Below, in pieces: positions 45,064 to 54,672 of a stretch of 64,000 bases of DNA (position 1 is the stretch's first letter; the number at the start of each line of letters is the position of its first letter). This DNA is from Marinobacterium iners (lineage in GTDB: Bacteria; Pseudomonadota; Gammaproteobacteria; Pseudomonadales; Balneatricaceae): NCBI RefSeq assembly GCF_017310015.1, contig NZ_CP022297.1:3286001-3350000 (forward strand). Reading direction: 5' to 3'. The notes beneath the pieces were generated by a model. That model worked only from the letters and a program-made list of their open reading frames with translations, was not told the DNA's origin and searched no databases. The position numbers and the translations under genes are program-made.

Positions 45064-45501
45064 TCACACCTTTCTGTCTGCACAAAGAATGGTGGCGCTG
45101 CTGACGGTTTCGCCATCGACGCTGGCGCGCACATCGAACTTCCAGATACCGCGACGCTCGGAAACCACCTTCGCTTCCAGCTGCAGCTGGTCCCCTGGCA
45201 CCACCGGGCGCTTAAAGCGCAGGTTATCGGCACCGACGAAGTAATAGATCGACCCGTCTTCCGGTCCCTTGTTCATGGTCTTGAAACCCAGGATACCGGC
45301 GGCCTGCGCCATCGCTTCCACAATCAGTACACCTGGCATCACCGGATGATCGGGAAAGTGGCCGTTAAAGAAGGGCTCGTTTACTGTTACATTCTTGATA
45401 GCGGTGATTGACTCACCTGGCTCAAGAGCCAAGACCCGGTCCACCAGCAGAAAGGGGTAACGGTGGGGCAGGTATTTCCGGATCTCTTTAACGTCCATCA
45501 T
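45064..45501 (-). CDS. fabZ: 3-hydroxyacyl-ACP dehydratase FabZ
   Basis: Dehydrates 3-hydroxyacyl-ACP in type II fatty acid synthesis. The ATG at 45501 follows a GAAGG site and gives 145 residues; the longer frame overlaps lpxD without similarity. The hotdog-fold catalytic features are present: YLPHRYPFLLVDRVL, NEPFFNGHFPDHPVMPGVLIVEAMAQAAG (His and Glu) and FKRPVVPGDQLQLEA. It shares the 3-hydroxyacyl-ACP pool with LpxA and LpxD on either side. Confidence 0.97.
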   Translation of the reverse strand: MMDVKEIRKYLPHRYPFLLVDRVLALEPGESITAIKNVTVNEPFFNGHFPDHPVMPGVLIVEAMAQAAGILGFKTMNKGPEDGSIYYFVGADNLRFKRPVVPGDQLQLEAKVVSERRGIWKFDVRASVDGETVSSATILCADRKV

Positions 45502-46552
45502 TATTTTGACCTTCAGTAGAAATTTGTTCGACAGCCTGTTCGATTCTGCGCACACGTCGTGCCAGATCATCCAGCTGACGGAAACGGACCACATTGCGCT
45601 TCCATTGCTGATGCGGTTCAAGCCCTGTACCAGAGGAGTAGGCCCCCGGCCGGGTAATGGACTTGCTGACCAGTGACATGGCAGTCACATGGGTGTCATC
45701 AGCAATTTCAAGATGACCGGTGATACCGGTCATTCCGGCGATGGTACAGCGCTCGCCAATTTTAGTGCTTCCGGCTACGGCGGTACAGCCTGCAATGGCG
45801 CTATCCCGACCAACGATCACGTTGTGGGCTATCTGGATCTGATTATCGAGCTTCACACCCGCTTCGATCCGAGTGTCATCCAACGCACCACGATCAATCG
45901 TGACACCTGCACCGATTTCGACCCTGTCACCAATCACCACTCCGCCAAGCTGGCAAATTTTCTCCCAGCCCTGCTGGTTGCGCGCAAAACCGAAACCATC
46001 ACTGCCCAGAACGGCTCCACTGTGAATCAGAACCTGCTCACCCAGGGTCACGTTGGGATAAAGCGTGACATGCGCCTCAAGCCGACAACCCGTCCCAATC
46101 TGACAGTCGCGTCCGATCACTGTACCGGCACCCACACTGACGCCGGATGCAATCTCCACATTCTCGCCAATCACCACGTAGGGACCAATTTCCACACCGG
46201 AAGCCAGTCGGGCCGAGTCGGCAATAACGGCAGTACTGTCAACACCCGGGGATACTGGAGAGCGCCAGTCAAACAACTGACTGGCCTTGGCAAAGGTAAA
46301 ATAGGGATCATCAACGATCAGCGCGGCTACCGGGCAGTGGCCGACCTGCTCGGGCCGCACCAGCACAGCCTCGGCGGAAGTGTGCTGTAATTGCCTCAGG
46401 TAGCGGGGATTGGCAAAGAACGACAGCTCACCTGGGCCAGCCGAATTCAGGGTTGCCAGAGTCACAATGCCCGCTTTGGGGTCCCCACCCTGCAGCGTTG
46501 CGCCCAATCGCTGCGCAAGATCTCCCAGAGTATAGCGGGCAGTCGATACCAT
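45488..46552 (-). CDS. lpxD: UDP-3-O-acylglucosamine N-acyltransferase
   Basis: Third acyltransferase step of lipid A synthesis. The 354-residue protein has the N-terminal uridine-binding domain (YTLGDLAQRLGATLQGGD, FFANPRYLRQLQ) and a left-handed beta-helix from about residue 105. The catalytic His is in the QIAHNVIVGRDSAIAGCTAVAG region, and there is a C-terminal helix. It lies 9 bases after ompH and overlaps fabZ by 14 bases. Confidence 0.97.
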   Translation of the reverse strand: MVSTARYTLGDLAQRLGATLQGGDPKAGIVTLATLNSAGPGELSFFANPRYLRQLQHTSAEAVLVRPEQVGHCPVAALIVDDPYFTFAKASQLFDWRSPVSPGVDSTAVIADSARLASGVEIGPYVVIGENVEIASGVSVGAGTVIGRDCQIGTGCRLEAHVTLYPNVTLGEQVLIHSGAVLGSDGFGFARNQQGWEKICQLGGVVIGDRVEIGAGVTIDRGALDDTRIEAGVKLDNQIQIAHNVIVGRDSAIAGCTAVAGSTKIGERCTIAGMTGITGHLEIADDTHVTAMSLVSKSITRPGAYSSGTGLEPHQQWKRNVVRFRQLDDLARRVRRIEQAVEQISTEGQNNDGR

Positions 46553-46561
46553 AGGTGCGTA

Positions 46562-47056
46562 TTACTTGTTCAGCAATTCGATAACTCTTGGCGTGAGATC
46601 TACACTATTGGCACTGTAAACAGTCGCCTGCTTGGAGATCACCACTTCAAAATTCTCACCTTCTATCAGTTCTCGAATCGCTTTATCCAAGCGCGGGCGC
46701 ATCTCGGCAATAAATGCCTGCTCGCGCTCTCCACGCTTCTGCTGCAATTCCTGGCCACGACGCTGGTACTCGGCAAATGCCTTTTGGAACTGCATCCGCA
46801 TCTGTTTGATATCGTCTTCAGAGGCAAGACCTGCGTTTTTCTGCAGTTTTTCTCTTAGTTCGCGGGCCTGTTTCTCGAGTGCGACAAGCTGCTTTTCGTC
46901 ATCCGCGAATTCCTTTTTCAGCTCTTCGCGGAAGTTTTTTGCGGCATTGGAGTTAAGCAAGGCTTCTTCCACACCCAGTACAGCCACTTTCTCGGCCATG
47001 GCATGGCTACTGAACGCCAATAAGACAGCAGTAAACAGTTGTGCAGCAAACTTCAT
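46562..47056 (-). CDS. skp: OmpH/Skp periplasmic chaperone
   Basis: Holds unfolded outer-membrane proteins on the way to BamA. The 164-residue protein has a signal peptide (FAAQLFTAVLLAFSSHAMA, residues 2-20), then VAVLGVEEALLNSNAAKNF. A long coiled-coil hairpin follows (EELKKEFADDEKQLVALEKQARELREKLQK), and it ends in a beta-strand region (ENFEVVISKQATVYSANSVDLT). It is placed 9 bases after bamA, the conserved arrangement. Confidence 0.94.
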   Translation of the reverse strand: MKFAAQLFTAVLLAFSSHAMAEKVAVLGVEEALLNSNAAKNFREELKKEFADDEKQLVALEKQARELREKLQKNAGLASEDDIKQMRMQFQKAFAEYQRRGQELQQKRGEREQAFIAEMRPRLDKAIRELIEGENFEVVISKQATVYSANSVDLTPRVIELLNK

Positions 47057-47065
47057 GATATCTCC

Positions 47066-49354
47066 TTAGAAAGTCTGACCGAGTGCAAACTGGAACACTT
47101 CGGTATCGTCATTTTCCTTGTCATTCAGTGGCATGCCCAGTGACACGGACAGAGGACCAATAGGCGTCAGCCAGCTGACGCCCACACCGACCGAATAACG
47201 CAGATCACCCAAGTCCACATCCGCACCACTGCCGGTAGAGTAGACGTTACCGGCATCCATGAATACCAGACTGCGCCAGGCACTCTTATCGTCCAGGAAT
47301 GGCATCGGGAAAATAAACTCGGCACTGCCGGCTAGCATCAGGTTGCCGCCAAAGGGATCTTCATTGGAATCCTGTGGACCCAGCGAGTTGTTGGAATAGC
47401 CTCGCACGCTTTTAAGACCGCCGGCATAGAAATTTTTGAAGAACGGATACTGGTTATCTCCCCAACTGTCGCCATAGCCAGCACGCCCGCGCAGAGCGAA
47501 GATCCAGGTCTCATCCTCATCCAGCGGTTTGTAAAAACGGTTGTTGTAGTTGGCACGAAAATAGGTCAAATCGCTGCCCGGCACGGCCACCTCGAAGCTG
47601 GCACCCTGAGAATAGCCGCGGCTTGGGAAAAAGCCACGGTTAAGACGGTTATCACTCCAGCCAGCGGTCAGCTTCCAGTTAAAGAAGGAGTCACCCTCAT
47701 CGTCAATGAAGTCCTTAACCTCAGTTGCGGTCTGGGGGTAAGTGTTGAGCTGGATGAATTCGAGATCACCGCTGAAGCTCAAACGCTGGAAATCATCGAT
47801 GGGATAGCCAAAGGTAATACCACCTCCCGCTTCATCCGCCGTATAGGAGCTGATATCGTCTTCTTCGTAGTCGCGCTCACGGTAGTAAACGTTAAAGCCG
47901 CGGCTCACCCCATCCAACGTATAATAGGGATCCAGGTAGTTGAAGCTGTACTCGGTACGAGTCGAACTGTTGGAAACGTTGAAGCCGATTTTCTTGCCAC
48001 TGCCCAGGAAATTGTCCTGCTGCACGCCGAGATCAATAATGATGCCGTCATTCTGAGAGAAGCCGATACTGGCCGAGAACTGACCCGACTGCTGCTCTTC
48101 GACACTGTACTCAATATCAACCTGGTCATCCGTACCGGGCACCGGACGCGTTTCAACATTGACGGTCTTGAAGTAACCGGTCTTGTCCAAACGGGTACGA
48201 GAGCGCTCGATATCCCGAGTAGATGCGATACCGGCTTCCATCTGCTCCAGCTCCCGCCGGATAACCTCATCCGCAGTGCGGGTATTGCCCTTGATCGCGA
48301 TACGACGAACATAGGTACGCTTGCCGGGCTCAATAAAGTAACGAATGGATACGGTGTTGTCTTCATGCAGCTCCGGCACGGGGCTTACATTGGCAAACAT
48401 GTAGCCCTCATCACCAAGCAGGCGAACCAGACGCTCCTGGCTTTGAGTCATATCCTTGCGAGAAAAAACCTCTCCCGACTTAACACTCAGCTCACCCAGC
48501 ATCACATCCTGAGGTACCACCATTTCGCCGGCCACACTCACATTACGCACTGAGTACTGCTCACCTTCGGTGATGGCAACACTGATATAGACGTGCTTCT
48601 TGTCCGGTGTAATGGAAACCTGTGTCGAATCGATCTCAAAGTTGATATAGCCGCGATCCAGATACCAGGAACGCAAACGCTCAAGGTCGCCGGTCAGTTT
48701 TTCCCGGGCATAGCGATCATCTTTTTTGTAGAAGGACCAGAAGTTGGGCAACTTTAATGAGAACAGGTCAGTCAGTTCTTCATCACTGAAAACTGTATTA
48801 CCCACTATGTTGATATGCTGAATCGAGGCAACCTGGCCTTCGCGAATATTGATATTCAACTGTACCCGGTTGCCTGAAAGAGGCTCAACCTCGGTTTGAA
48901 TATCGGCACCGTAGCGCCCCTGAGAAGTATACACACGCAACAGATCCTGGCTGATCTGATCCAGCGCAGCGCGACGGAACACGTCGCCCTCCTGCAGCCC
49001 TGATTGCTTAAGGCCGTTCAGGAGATCCTCTTTTTTAATGACCTTATTGCCATCAATATTAATCAGCGCAACAGATGGCCGCTCCTGCAGGCGTACAACC
49101 AGCACACCACCATCACGCTCGACCTGCACATCTGCAAAATAGCCCGACCGAAACAATGCCTTGACCGCATCCGACAACTGGGAGCGTGTCAGCTCATCAC
49201 CGGCTGTAACAGGAAAATTACGGAATACGATGCCGGGCTCAACCCTTTGCAACCCTTCCAGACGAATATCGTTCACTTCGAAGGGGAATGCAGCCGCCTG
49301 CGCCTGCACCATCCATAGCATCGATACGAAAAACAGACCCAGTTTGCGTTTCAT
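47066..49354 (-). CDS. bamA: Outer-membrane protein assembly factor BamA
   Basis: Essential insertase for beta-barrel outer-membrane proteins. The 762-residue protein has a signal peptide ending near residue 20. Five POTRA domains (about 23-420) follow, for example FEVNDIRLEGLQRVEPGIVFRNFPV and KTVNVETRPVPGTDDQVDIEY. The C-terminal 16-strand barrel has the VRGYSNNSLGPQDSN motif and a terminal aromatic strand (FQFALGQTF). Its place after rseP and before ompH is standard. Confidence 0.98.
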   Translation of the reverse strand: MKRKLGLFFVSMLWMVQAQAAAFPFEVNDIRLEGLQRVEPGIVFRNFPVTAGDELTRSQLSDAVKALFRSGYFADVQVERDGGVLVVRLQERPSVALINIDGNKVIKKEDLLNGLKQSGLQEGDVFRRAALDQISQDLLRVYTSQGRYGADIQTEVEPLSGNRVQLNINIREGQVASIQHINIVGNTVFSDEELTDLFSLKLPNFWSFYKKDDRYAREKLTGDLERLRSWYLDRGYINFEIDSTQVSITPDKKHVYISVAITEGEQYSVRNVSVAGEMVVPQDVMLGELSVKSGEVFSRKDMTQSQERLVRLLGDEGYMFANVSPVPELHEDNTVSIRYFIEPGKRTYVRRIAIKGNTRTADEVIRRELEQMEAGIASTRDIERSRTRLDKTGYFKTVNVETRPVPGTDDQVDIEYSVEEQQSGQFSASIGFSQNDGIIIDLGVQQDNFLGSGKKIGFNVSNSSTRTEYSFNYLDPYYTLDGVSRGFNVYYRERDYEEDDISSYTADEAGGGITFGYPIDDFQRLSFSGDLEFIQLNTYPQTATEVKDFIDDEGDSFFNWKLTAGWSDNRLNRGFFPSRGYSQGASFEVAVPGSDLTYFRANYNNRFYKPLDEDETWIFALRGRAGYGDSWGDNQYPFFKNFYAGGLKSVRGYSNNSLGPQDSNEDPFGGNLMLAGSAEFIFPMPFLDDKSAWRSLVFMDAGNVYSTGSGADVDLGDLRYSVGVGVSWLTPIGPLSVSLGMPLNDKENDDTEVFQFALGQTF

Positions 49355-49404
49355 GCACTACTTCTTACGTTAGGTTATCGACTGATAGGAAAAACTGGCG
49401 CAGA

Positions 49405-50763
49405 TCAGAACAGCCGTGCCAGATCATTGAGTATCGCCAGTGCCATCAAGCTGAACAGCAACACCATGCCGATCCTCAGACCCAGCATCTGAACCCGCTC
49501 ACTGACTGGTCGCCCTCGAATCAGCTCGACCGCGTAATAGAGCAGGTGTCCACCATCAAGCATAGGTATCGGCAACAAATTGAGCACGCCGAGACTGATA
49601 CTCAGATAGGCCAGAAAACTGACAAACGACTCCAGACCTGACGCAGCCGAAGTCCCCGCCACTTTAGCAATGGTTATCGGACCACTCAAGTTTTTTACCG
49701 AGATCACCCCAGCAATCATCTTGCCGATGGCATCCAGAGTCAGACCGATCATTTGGCCCGTTTTTTCGACACCCGCCACAAGTGCCTCAATTGGACCATA
49801 ACTCAGGGTGCGCTGCATTGACTCGGGATATTCAACAGGAGACACTCCAGCACCGATATAGCCTTGCGATCGTCCATCAGGCAGTGCCCTGGTGGCAGGT
49901 ACCACAGTCAACGTGACGATACGCCCTTCGCGCTCAAGCATGAGTTCAAGCGGCTGCTCAGGCGCTGCCTGAACCTTGTGCACAAGCTCGATCCAGTCCG
50001 CCACCGGCTCACCGTCAACTTTCAGCACACGGTCCCCGACCTGAATGCCGGCAGCCCCGGCACGACCGTCTTCAGTCAGCAAGCCGATCACGGCCGGTAT
50101 TTCCGGTTGCCACGGCATAAGCCCAAGAGCGGTGACCGGCGACTCGCGCTCAAGATCAACATCCCAGCGCTCTATTGGCACCGAATAGCTTCGAGCATAG
50201 CCACGTGCAGGCTCGCCCAGCATCAACTCAACACGACCGGTTTCACCCACCCGCGCCGCCAGCCTGAGGTTCACCTCACTCCATGAGCGAACGCTATTGC
50301 CATCAACCTCCAGCACCTCATAACCGGACTCCACATTTGCGGAAGCGGCTGGTGAGTCTGGACGTACATCACCTACCACCGGTACGACCGATGAAACTCC
50401 GTAAATAAACAAAAACCAGTAGGCAAGGACCGCAAACAACAAATTAACCAGCGGCCCGGCTGCGACAATGGCGATGCGCTGTAGTACAGGTTTGTTATTG
50501 AAGGCCTGAGCACGCAATGACTCTGGAACATCCCCTTCGCGCTCATCCAGCATGCGGACATATCCGCCCAGAGGAATGGCTGCAATGGTGTACTCAGTGC
50601 CGTCACGCCCCACACGCATCCAGAGGGGCTTGCCGAAGCCGACCGAGAATCTCAGCACCTTGACACCACAGCGGCGCGCCACCCAGAAATGCCCCCATTC
50701 ATGTATGGTGACCAACAACCCAAGTGTCACAAGAGTAGCCAGAATCGTCTGCAGCAAGCTCAT
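49405..50763 (-). CDS. rseP: RIP metalloprotease RseP
   Basis: Intramembrane zinc protease cleaving the anti-sigma factor RseA in the envelope-stress response. The 452-residue protein has the HEWGHFWVARRCGV active site (HExxH) in the first membrane segment. Two periplasmic PDZ domains lie at about 115-310 (for example GDVRPDSPAASANVESGYEVLEVDGNSV). The C-terminal metal-binding LPIPMLDGGHLLYYAVELIRGRP is present. In most proteobacteria dxr lies immediately upstream; here cdsA is directly adjacent (10 bases apart). Confidence 0.97.
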   Translation of the reverse strand: MSLLQTILATLVTLGLLVTIHEWGHFWVARRCGVKVLRFSVGFGKPLWMRVGRDGTEYTIAAIPLGGYVRMLDEREGDVPESLRAQAFNNKPVLQRIAIVAAGPLVNLLFAVLAYWFLFIYGVSSVVPVVGDVRPDSPAASANVESGYEVLEVDGNSVRSWSEVNLRLAARVGETGRVELMLGEPARGYARSYSVPIERWDVDLERESPVTALGLMPWQPEIPAVIGLLTEDGRAGAAGIQVGDRVLKVDGEPVADWIELVHKVQAAPEQPLELMLEREGRIVTLTVVPATRALPDGRSQGYIGAGVSPVEYPESMQRTLSYGPIEALVAGVEKTGQMIGLTLDAIGKMIAGVISVKNLSGPITIAKVAGTSAASGLESFVSFLAYLSISLGVLNLLPIPMLDGGHLLYYAVELIRGRPVSERVQMLGLRIGMVLLFSLMALAILNDLARLF

Positions 50764-50773
50764 GATGTCGTTT

Positions 50774-51577
50774 TCAGACCCCTGTCACAAAATAAAGACC
50801 CGCAAAAAATACGGGTGCCGCGGCCGTCAGGCTGTCGATACGATCAAGCACACCGCCATGCCCCGGCAGAAGCTGACCGCTGTCCTTGATGCCGCGCTCA
50901 CGCTTGAGCATGCTTTCCAGTAGATCACCCAGCACTGACACCATACCCGTCAACAATGACAGCAACATCAGAGTGACCGATGCAATCAGGCTTAGTTCCA
51001 GCCAAACGGCAAAGCCAAAACCCGTCAGGACACAAGCCACAAGACCTCCAGCAGCTCCCTCAAGGGTTTTGCCTGGACTGACTGCGGGCAGCAATTTGCG
51101 ACGCCCCCAGGTCTTGCCAGCCACGTAGGCTCCAATATCAGCCCCCCACACCAGAACAAGAAGCATCAGCAGCAGCGTCAGGCCGTTTTCACCCGCACGC
51201 AGAGCAGAAATGGCGTACCAGGCCGGCACCAGCACCAGCAATCCCATCATCAACCTGAACGGTACTCGGCTGTAGCCTGCCGTTGCCGGATATCCTTTCA
51301 CCAACAGCAGCGCTACCGACCAAAACAGCAGGGCAAGCACGACAGCCACCGACTGACTGCCCGGAACGAATGCCACAACAGTCAGTACCACGGCATGCAA
51401 GGCAAGATAAACAAACCGAGAAAACAGAGACAGCCGACACAGGTTGCCCCATTCCCAGCTGCCATACAGGAAAACCACAGCCAGCACGATTTCAAAGGCC
51501 GCCTGCGGTAACAGAAAAACAGCCGCCAATGCCAGAGGAGCCAGCACCAGCGCCGTCAAAACACGCTGTTTCAACAC
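50774..51577 (-). CDS. cdsA: Phosphatidate cytidylyltransferase
   Basis: Makes CDP-diacylglycerol from phosphatidate and CTP. The 267-residue membrane protein has about eight hydrophobic segments. The CDP-transferase signature near the C-terminus is complete: SVLGDLLESMLKRERGIKDSGQLLPGHGGVLDRIDSL. Its start overlaps the uppS stop by 7 bases. Upstream and downstream genes of this conserved block are as expected, apart from the missing dxr. Confidence 0.97.
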   Translation of the reverse strand: MLKQRVLTALVLAPLALAAVFLLPQAAFEIVLAVVFLYGSWEWGNLCRLSLFSRFVYLALHAVVLTVVAFVPGSQSVAVVLALLFWSVALLLVKGYPATAGYSRVPFRLMMGLLVLVPAWYAISALRAGENGLTLLLMLLVLVWGADIGAYVAGKTWGRRKLLPAVSPGKTLEGAAGGLVACVLTGFGFAVWLELSLIASVTLMLLSLLTGMVSVLGDLLESMLKRERGIKDSGQLLPGHGGVLDRIDSLTAAAPVFFAGLYFVTGV

Positions 51578-52335
51578 TGATTATCAGCCCCCACCTGCTC
51601 ACTGGTTCTACCAAAACGACGCTCACGAGTGAGATAGGACTGCAGCGCCGCCAGCATCTCCCGCTTATCAAAGTCAGGCCAGAAGCAGTCGGTAAAATAG
51701 AGTTCAGTGTAGGACAGCTGCCAGATCAGGAAATTACTGATGCGCTGCTCTCCACCGGTGCGTATGCACAGGTCCGGCGGCGGCAACTCTGCCAATGAAA
51801 GCTGACGAGTAAACAATTCCTCATCGATCTGCTCAGGTGACAACGCCCCCTCAAGACAGCGCTGTGCCAGAGAACGGGCGGCCGATACAATATCCCAACG
51901 ACCACCGTAATTGGCGGCAATATTGAGCGCAAGCCCAGTATTGGAAGCGGTTTCGGCTTCAGCCTTGCGAATCAGGGCCTGCAGTTCCGGACTGAAGCGC
52001 GAAAGATCACCGATAACCCGCAGTCGGATATTGTGACGGGCCAGCTTGCGCACCTCATTTTTGAGCGCAAGCATGAAGAGCTGCATCAACCCACTGACCT
52101 CAACGGCAGGCCGCTTCCAGTTCTCGCTACTGAACGCAAACAGCGTCAGCGCTTCCACACCCTGTTCGGCACAGCACTCAATGACAGCACGCACACTGTC
52201 CACACCAGCCTTGTGCCCTGCCAATCCCGGCAGTCGCCGCTCTTTGGCCCAACGGTTATTGCCATCCATAATGATGGCGATGTGACGGGGCAGTGAGCGC
52301 CCCGGAGGTATCGTCAATTGGTGCTCAACAGCCAT
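51571..52335 (-). CDS. uppS: Undecaprenyl diphosphate synthase
   Basis: Cis-prenyltransferase making the C55 carrier lipid for peptidoglycan, O-antigen and the repeat unit built by the locus at the left. The 254-residue protein has HIAIIMDGNNRWAKERRLPGLAGHKAGVDSVR (catalytic Asp), LTLFAFSSENWKRP and the C-terminal DLCIRTGGEQRISNFLIWQLSYTELYF. It consumes farnesyl and isopentenyl diphosphate, so an isoprenoid pathway must exist even though dxr, ispD and ispF are missing from their usual places. Confidence 0.97.
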   Translation of the reverse strand: MAVEHQLTIPPGRSLPRHIAIIMDGNNRWAKERRLPGLAGHKAGVDSVRAVIECCAEQGVEALTLFAFSSENWKRPAVEVSGLMQLFMLALKNEVRKLARHNIRLRVIGDLSRFSPELQALIRKAEAETASNTGLALNIAANYGGRWDIVSAARSLAQRCLEGALSPEQIDEELFTRQLSLAELPPPDLCIRTGGEQRISNFLIWQLSYTELYFTDCFWPDFDKREMLAALQSYLTRERRFGRTSEQVGADNQC

Positions 52336-52371
52336 GCAGATCCGCGGCGGGGCGTACCCCGCTCCGTTGGT

Positions 52372-52929
52372 TCAGATTTCCATCAGGTCCGATTCTTTTT
52401 GTGCCAGCAGGCTATCCACCTCGGCCACATACTTGTCGGTCAGCTTCTGCACCTGATCTTCGCCACGACGGCTGTCATCTTCAGTGATCTCTTTTTCTTT
52501 CAGCAGATCTTTCAGATCACCGTTGGCATCGCGACGGATATTACGGATGGCAACGCGGGCGTTTTCCGCTTCGGTGCGTGCTTGGCGAATATAGCCCTTA
52601 CGGGTCTCTTCGGTCAGTGCGGGCATGGGCACGCGAATCACATCTCCGTTGGTGCTCGGATTCAAGCCCAGATCAGACTTGTGAATCGCTCTTTCGATAT
52701 CGCTGACGACCTTTTTTTCCCAGGGAATAATGGTCAGGGTACGGGCATCTTCTACCGAAACGTTGGCAACCTGCTGAATCGGCACATCCGAGCCGTAGTA
52801 GGACACCGTAATGCTGTCGAGAATGCTCGGATGGGCACGCCCGGTACGGATTTTCTTGAAGTTTTCAACCAGCGCCTCAGCGCTTTTTTTCATGCGCGCT
52901 TCAGCATCTTGAACAATTTCATTAATCAT
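52372..52929 (-). CDS. frr: Ribosome recycling factor
   Basis: Splits post-termination ribosomes together with EF-G. From the ATG at 52929 it has 185 residues, the family length. The start INEIVQDAEARMKKSAEAL and the segments KIRTGRAHPSILDSITVSYYG, TIIPWEKKVVSDIERAI and RAHPS are conserved. It overlaps the pyrH end by 8 bases, as in many bacteria. Confidence 0.98.
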   Translation of the reverse strand: MINEIVQDAEARMKKSAEALVENFKKIRTGRAHPSILDSITVSYYGSDVPIQQVANVSVEDARTLTIIPWEKKVVSDIERAIHKSDLGLNPSTNGDVIRVPMPALTEETRKGYIRQARTEAENARVAIRNIRRDANGDLKDLLKEKEITEDDSRRGEDQVQKLTDKYVAEVDSLLAQKESDLMEI

Positions 52930-53677
52930 CGTTTTCTCCAGCAACAGAGCCGCTATCAATCAGGGTACCTTCATCGCCACCGAACACCAGATTCACCAGC
53001 GCACCGGGCTTGTTCATATTAAACACCCGCACCGGCATATCATGGTCCCGCGTCAGGCAGATGGCGGTCATATCCATCACCCCAAGCTGTTTTTCCAGCA
53101 CTTCATCGAAACTCAAACGGGTGTACCTGCGCGCATCCGGATCTTTCATCGGATCTGCCGTGTATACACCATCAACCTTGGTCGCTTTCAGGACCACGTC
53201 CGCTTCAATTTCGATGCCGCGCAGGCAGGCAGCAGAATCGGTTGTAAAGAAGGGATTGCCGGTACCGGCTGCAAAGATTACCACATCGCCCTGATTCAGG
53301 TAGCGCATTGCGTTACGGCGATCATACTGATCAACCACACCGCTCATTGGAATGGCGGACATAACACGGGTCGCAATATTGCAGCGCTCAAGCGCATCAC
53401 GCATAGCCAGCGCATTCATCACTGTTGCCAACATACCCATGTGATCACCGGTAACCCGATCCAGGCCTGCCGCACTCAGCGCAGCGCCACGGAACAGGTT
53501 GCCACCACCAATTACCATTCCAACCTGAACACCTATACCTACCAGCTGACCGATTTCCAGCGCCATGCGGTTGAGCACCTTGGGATCGATCCCGAAGTTC
53601 TCCTCTCCCATCAGCGCTTCGCCGCTGAGCTTCAGCAGCAATCGTTTGTATCTGGATTGTTTATCTTTGGCAGGCAT
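52922..53677 (-). CDS. pyrH: Uridylate kinase
   Basis: Phosphorylates UMP to UDP, feeding CTP synthase (pyrG) and the UDP-sugar pathways. The 251-residue amino-acid-kinase family protein has RLLLKLSGEALMGEENFGID at the start, MVIGGGNLFRGAAL, DRVTGDHMGMLATVMNALAM and KATKVDGVYTADPMKDPDA. A hairpin (53728-53756) lies between it and tsf. Confidence 0.98.
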   Translation of the reverse strand: MPAKDKQSRYKRLLLKLSGEALMGEENFGIDPKVLNRMALEIGQLVGIGVQVGMVIGGGNLFRGAALSAAGLDRVTGDHMGMLATVMNALAMRDALERCNIATRVMSAIPMSGVVDQYDRRNAMRYLNQGDVVIFAAGTGNPFFTTDSAACLRGIEIEADVVLKATKVDGVYTADPMKDPDARRYTRLSFDEVLEKQLGVMDMTAICLTRDHDMPVRVFNMNKPGALVNLVFGGDEGTLIDSGSVAGENDD

Positions 53678-53727
53678 GATCTGTCTCCGCGCGGACGAAA
53701 TGGCGTAAAGTGTAGCAGGAAAGCATG

Positions 53728-53756
53728 CGGCTGGGCATAAGAGCTACACCCAGCCG
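53728..53756 (-). terminator. Hairpin between tsf and pyrH
   Basis: CGGCTGGG pairs with CCCAGCCG around a 13-base loop. There is no T-run after it, so it may act as a weak terminator or a stabilising 3' end for the tsf message rather than a true intrinsic terminator. Confidence 0.4.
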
Positions 53757-53773
53757 GAAAGCGCAGCAGCTGT

Positions 53774-54634
53774 TTACTTTTTCAGCTGTTCTGCAACCTC
53801 AGCAGCGAAGTCCTTGTGCTCGACCTCGATACCTTCGCCAACGGCAACGCGAACGAAGGATACAACTTCAGCACCGGCAGCCTTGGCTACCTGACCTACG
53901 GTCTGCTCAGGATTCTTGACGAACGGCTGCTCAACCAAGCTGTTTTCAGCCAGGAATTTCTTGATACGACCACCAGCCATCTTTTCCTTGATTTCCTGCG
54001 GCTTACCTTCCATATCCGGCTGTGCCATGATGATCTCTTTCTCACGAACCAGCTCTTCTTCCGGCATATCTTCCGGACGTGCAACACGCGGGTTGACTGC
54101 GGTTACGTGCATCGCAATATCGCGTGCCACATCAGCGTTACCGCCATTCAGTGCCACGATGGCAGCCAGACGGTTAGTGCTGTGCACGTAGGCATCAACC
54201 TTGTCGCCTTCAACCAGCATCAGACGGCGCACGCTGATGTTTTCACCGATTTTCTGTACCAGCGCTTCACGTGCAGACTCCAGCTCACCTGACATCAGCG
54301 CAGCCACGTCTGTTTCCTTGGCAGTAAAGGCCTTTTCCAGCACGGTGTTAACAAAGCCCAGGAAATTGTCGTCACGCGCAACAAAGTCGGTTTCAGAGTT
54401 GACTTCAACCGCAATCGCATAGCTGTTGTCATCAGCAACCTTGACCGCTACTACACCATCAGCTGCAGTACGACCGGCCTTTTTAGCCGCTTTCATACCG
54501 GAGGACTTGCGCAGATCGTCGATCGCTTTTTCGATGTCGCCTTCCGATTCAACCAGTGCCTTTTTGCATTCCATCATGCCCAGGCCGGTACGTTCGCGCA
54601 GTTCCTTGACCATCGCTGCAGAGATATTCGCCAT
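53774..54634 (-). CDS. tsf: Elongation factor Ts
   Basis: Guanine-nucleotide exchange factor for EF-Tu. The start is the ATG at 54634, with GAGGAA upstream, giving 286 residues; a longer reading lacks similarity. Motifs are VKELRERTGLGMMECKKALVE at the N-terminus (contacts EF-Tu), VEVNSETDFVARDDNFLGF and the C-terminal SFVRVAVGEGIEV. It is co-transcribed with rpsB through the hairpin at 54673-54699. Confidence 0.98.
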   Translation of the reverse strand: MANISAAMVKELRERTGLGMMECKKALVESEGDIEKAIDDLRKSSGMKAAKKAGRTAADGVVAVKVADDNSYAIAVEVNSETDFVARDDNFLGFVNTVLEKAFTAKETDVAALMSGELESAREALVQKIGENISVRRLMLVEGDKVDAYVHSTNRLAAIVALNGGNADVARDIAMHVTAVNPRVARPEDMPEEELVREKEIIMAQPDMEGKPQEIKEKMAGGRIKKFLAENSLVEQPFVKNPEQTVGQVAKAAGAEVVSFVRVAVGEGIEVEHKDFAAEVAEQLKK

Positions 54635-54672
54635 GTCGCGTTCCTCTTTATTAATCACTTCAATTCAAATTC

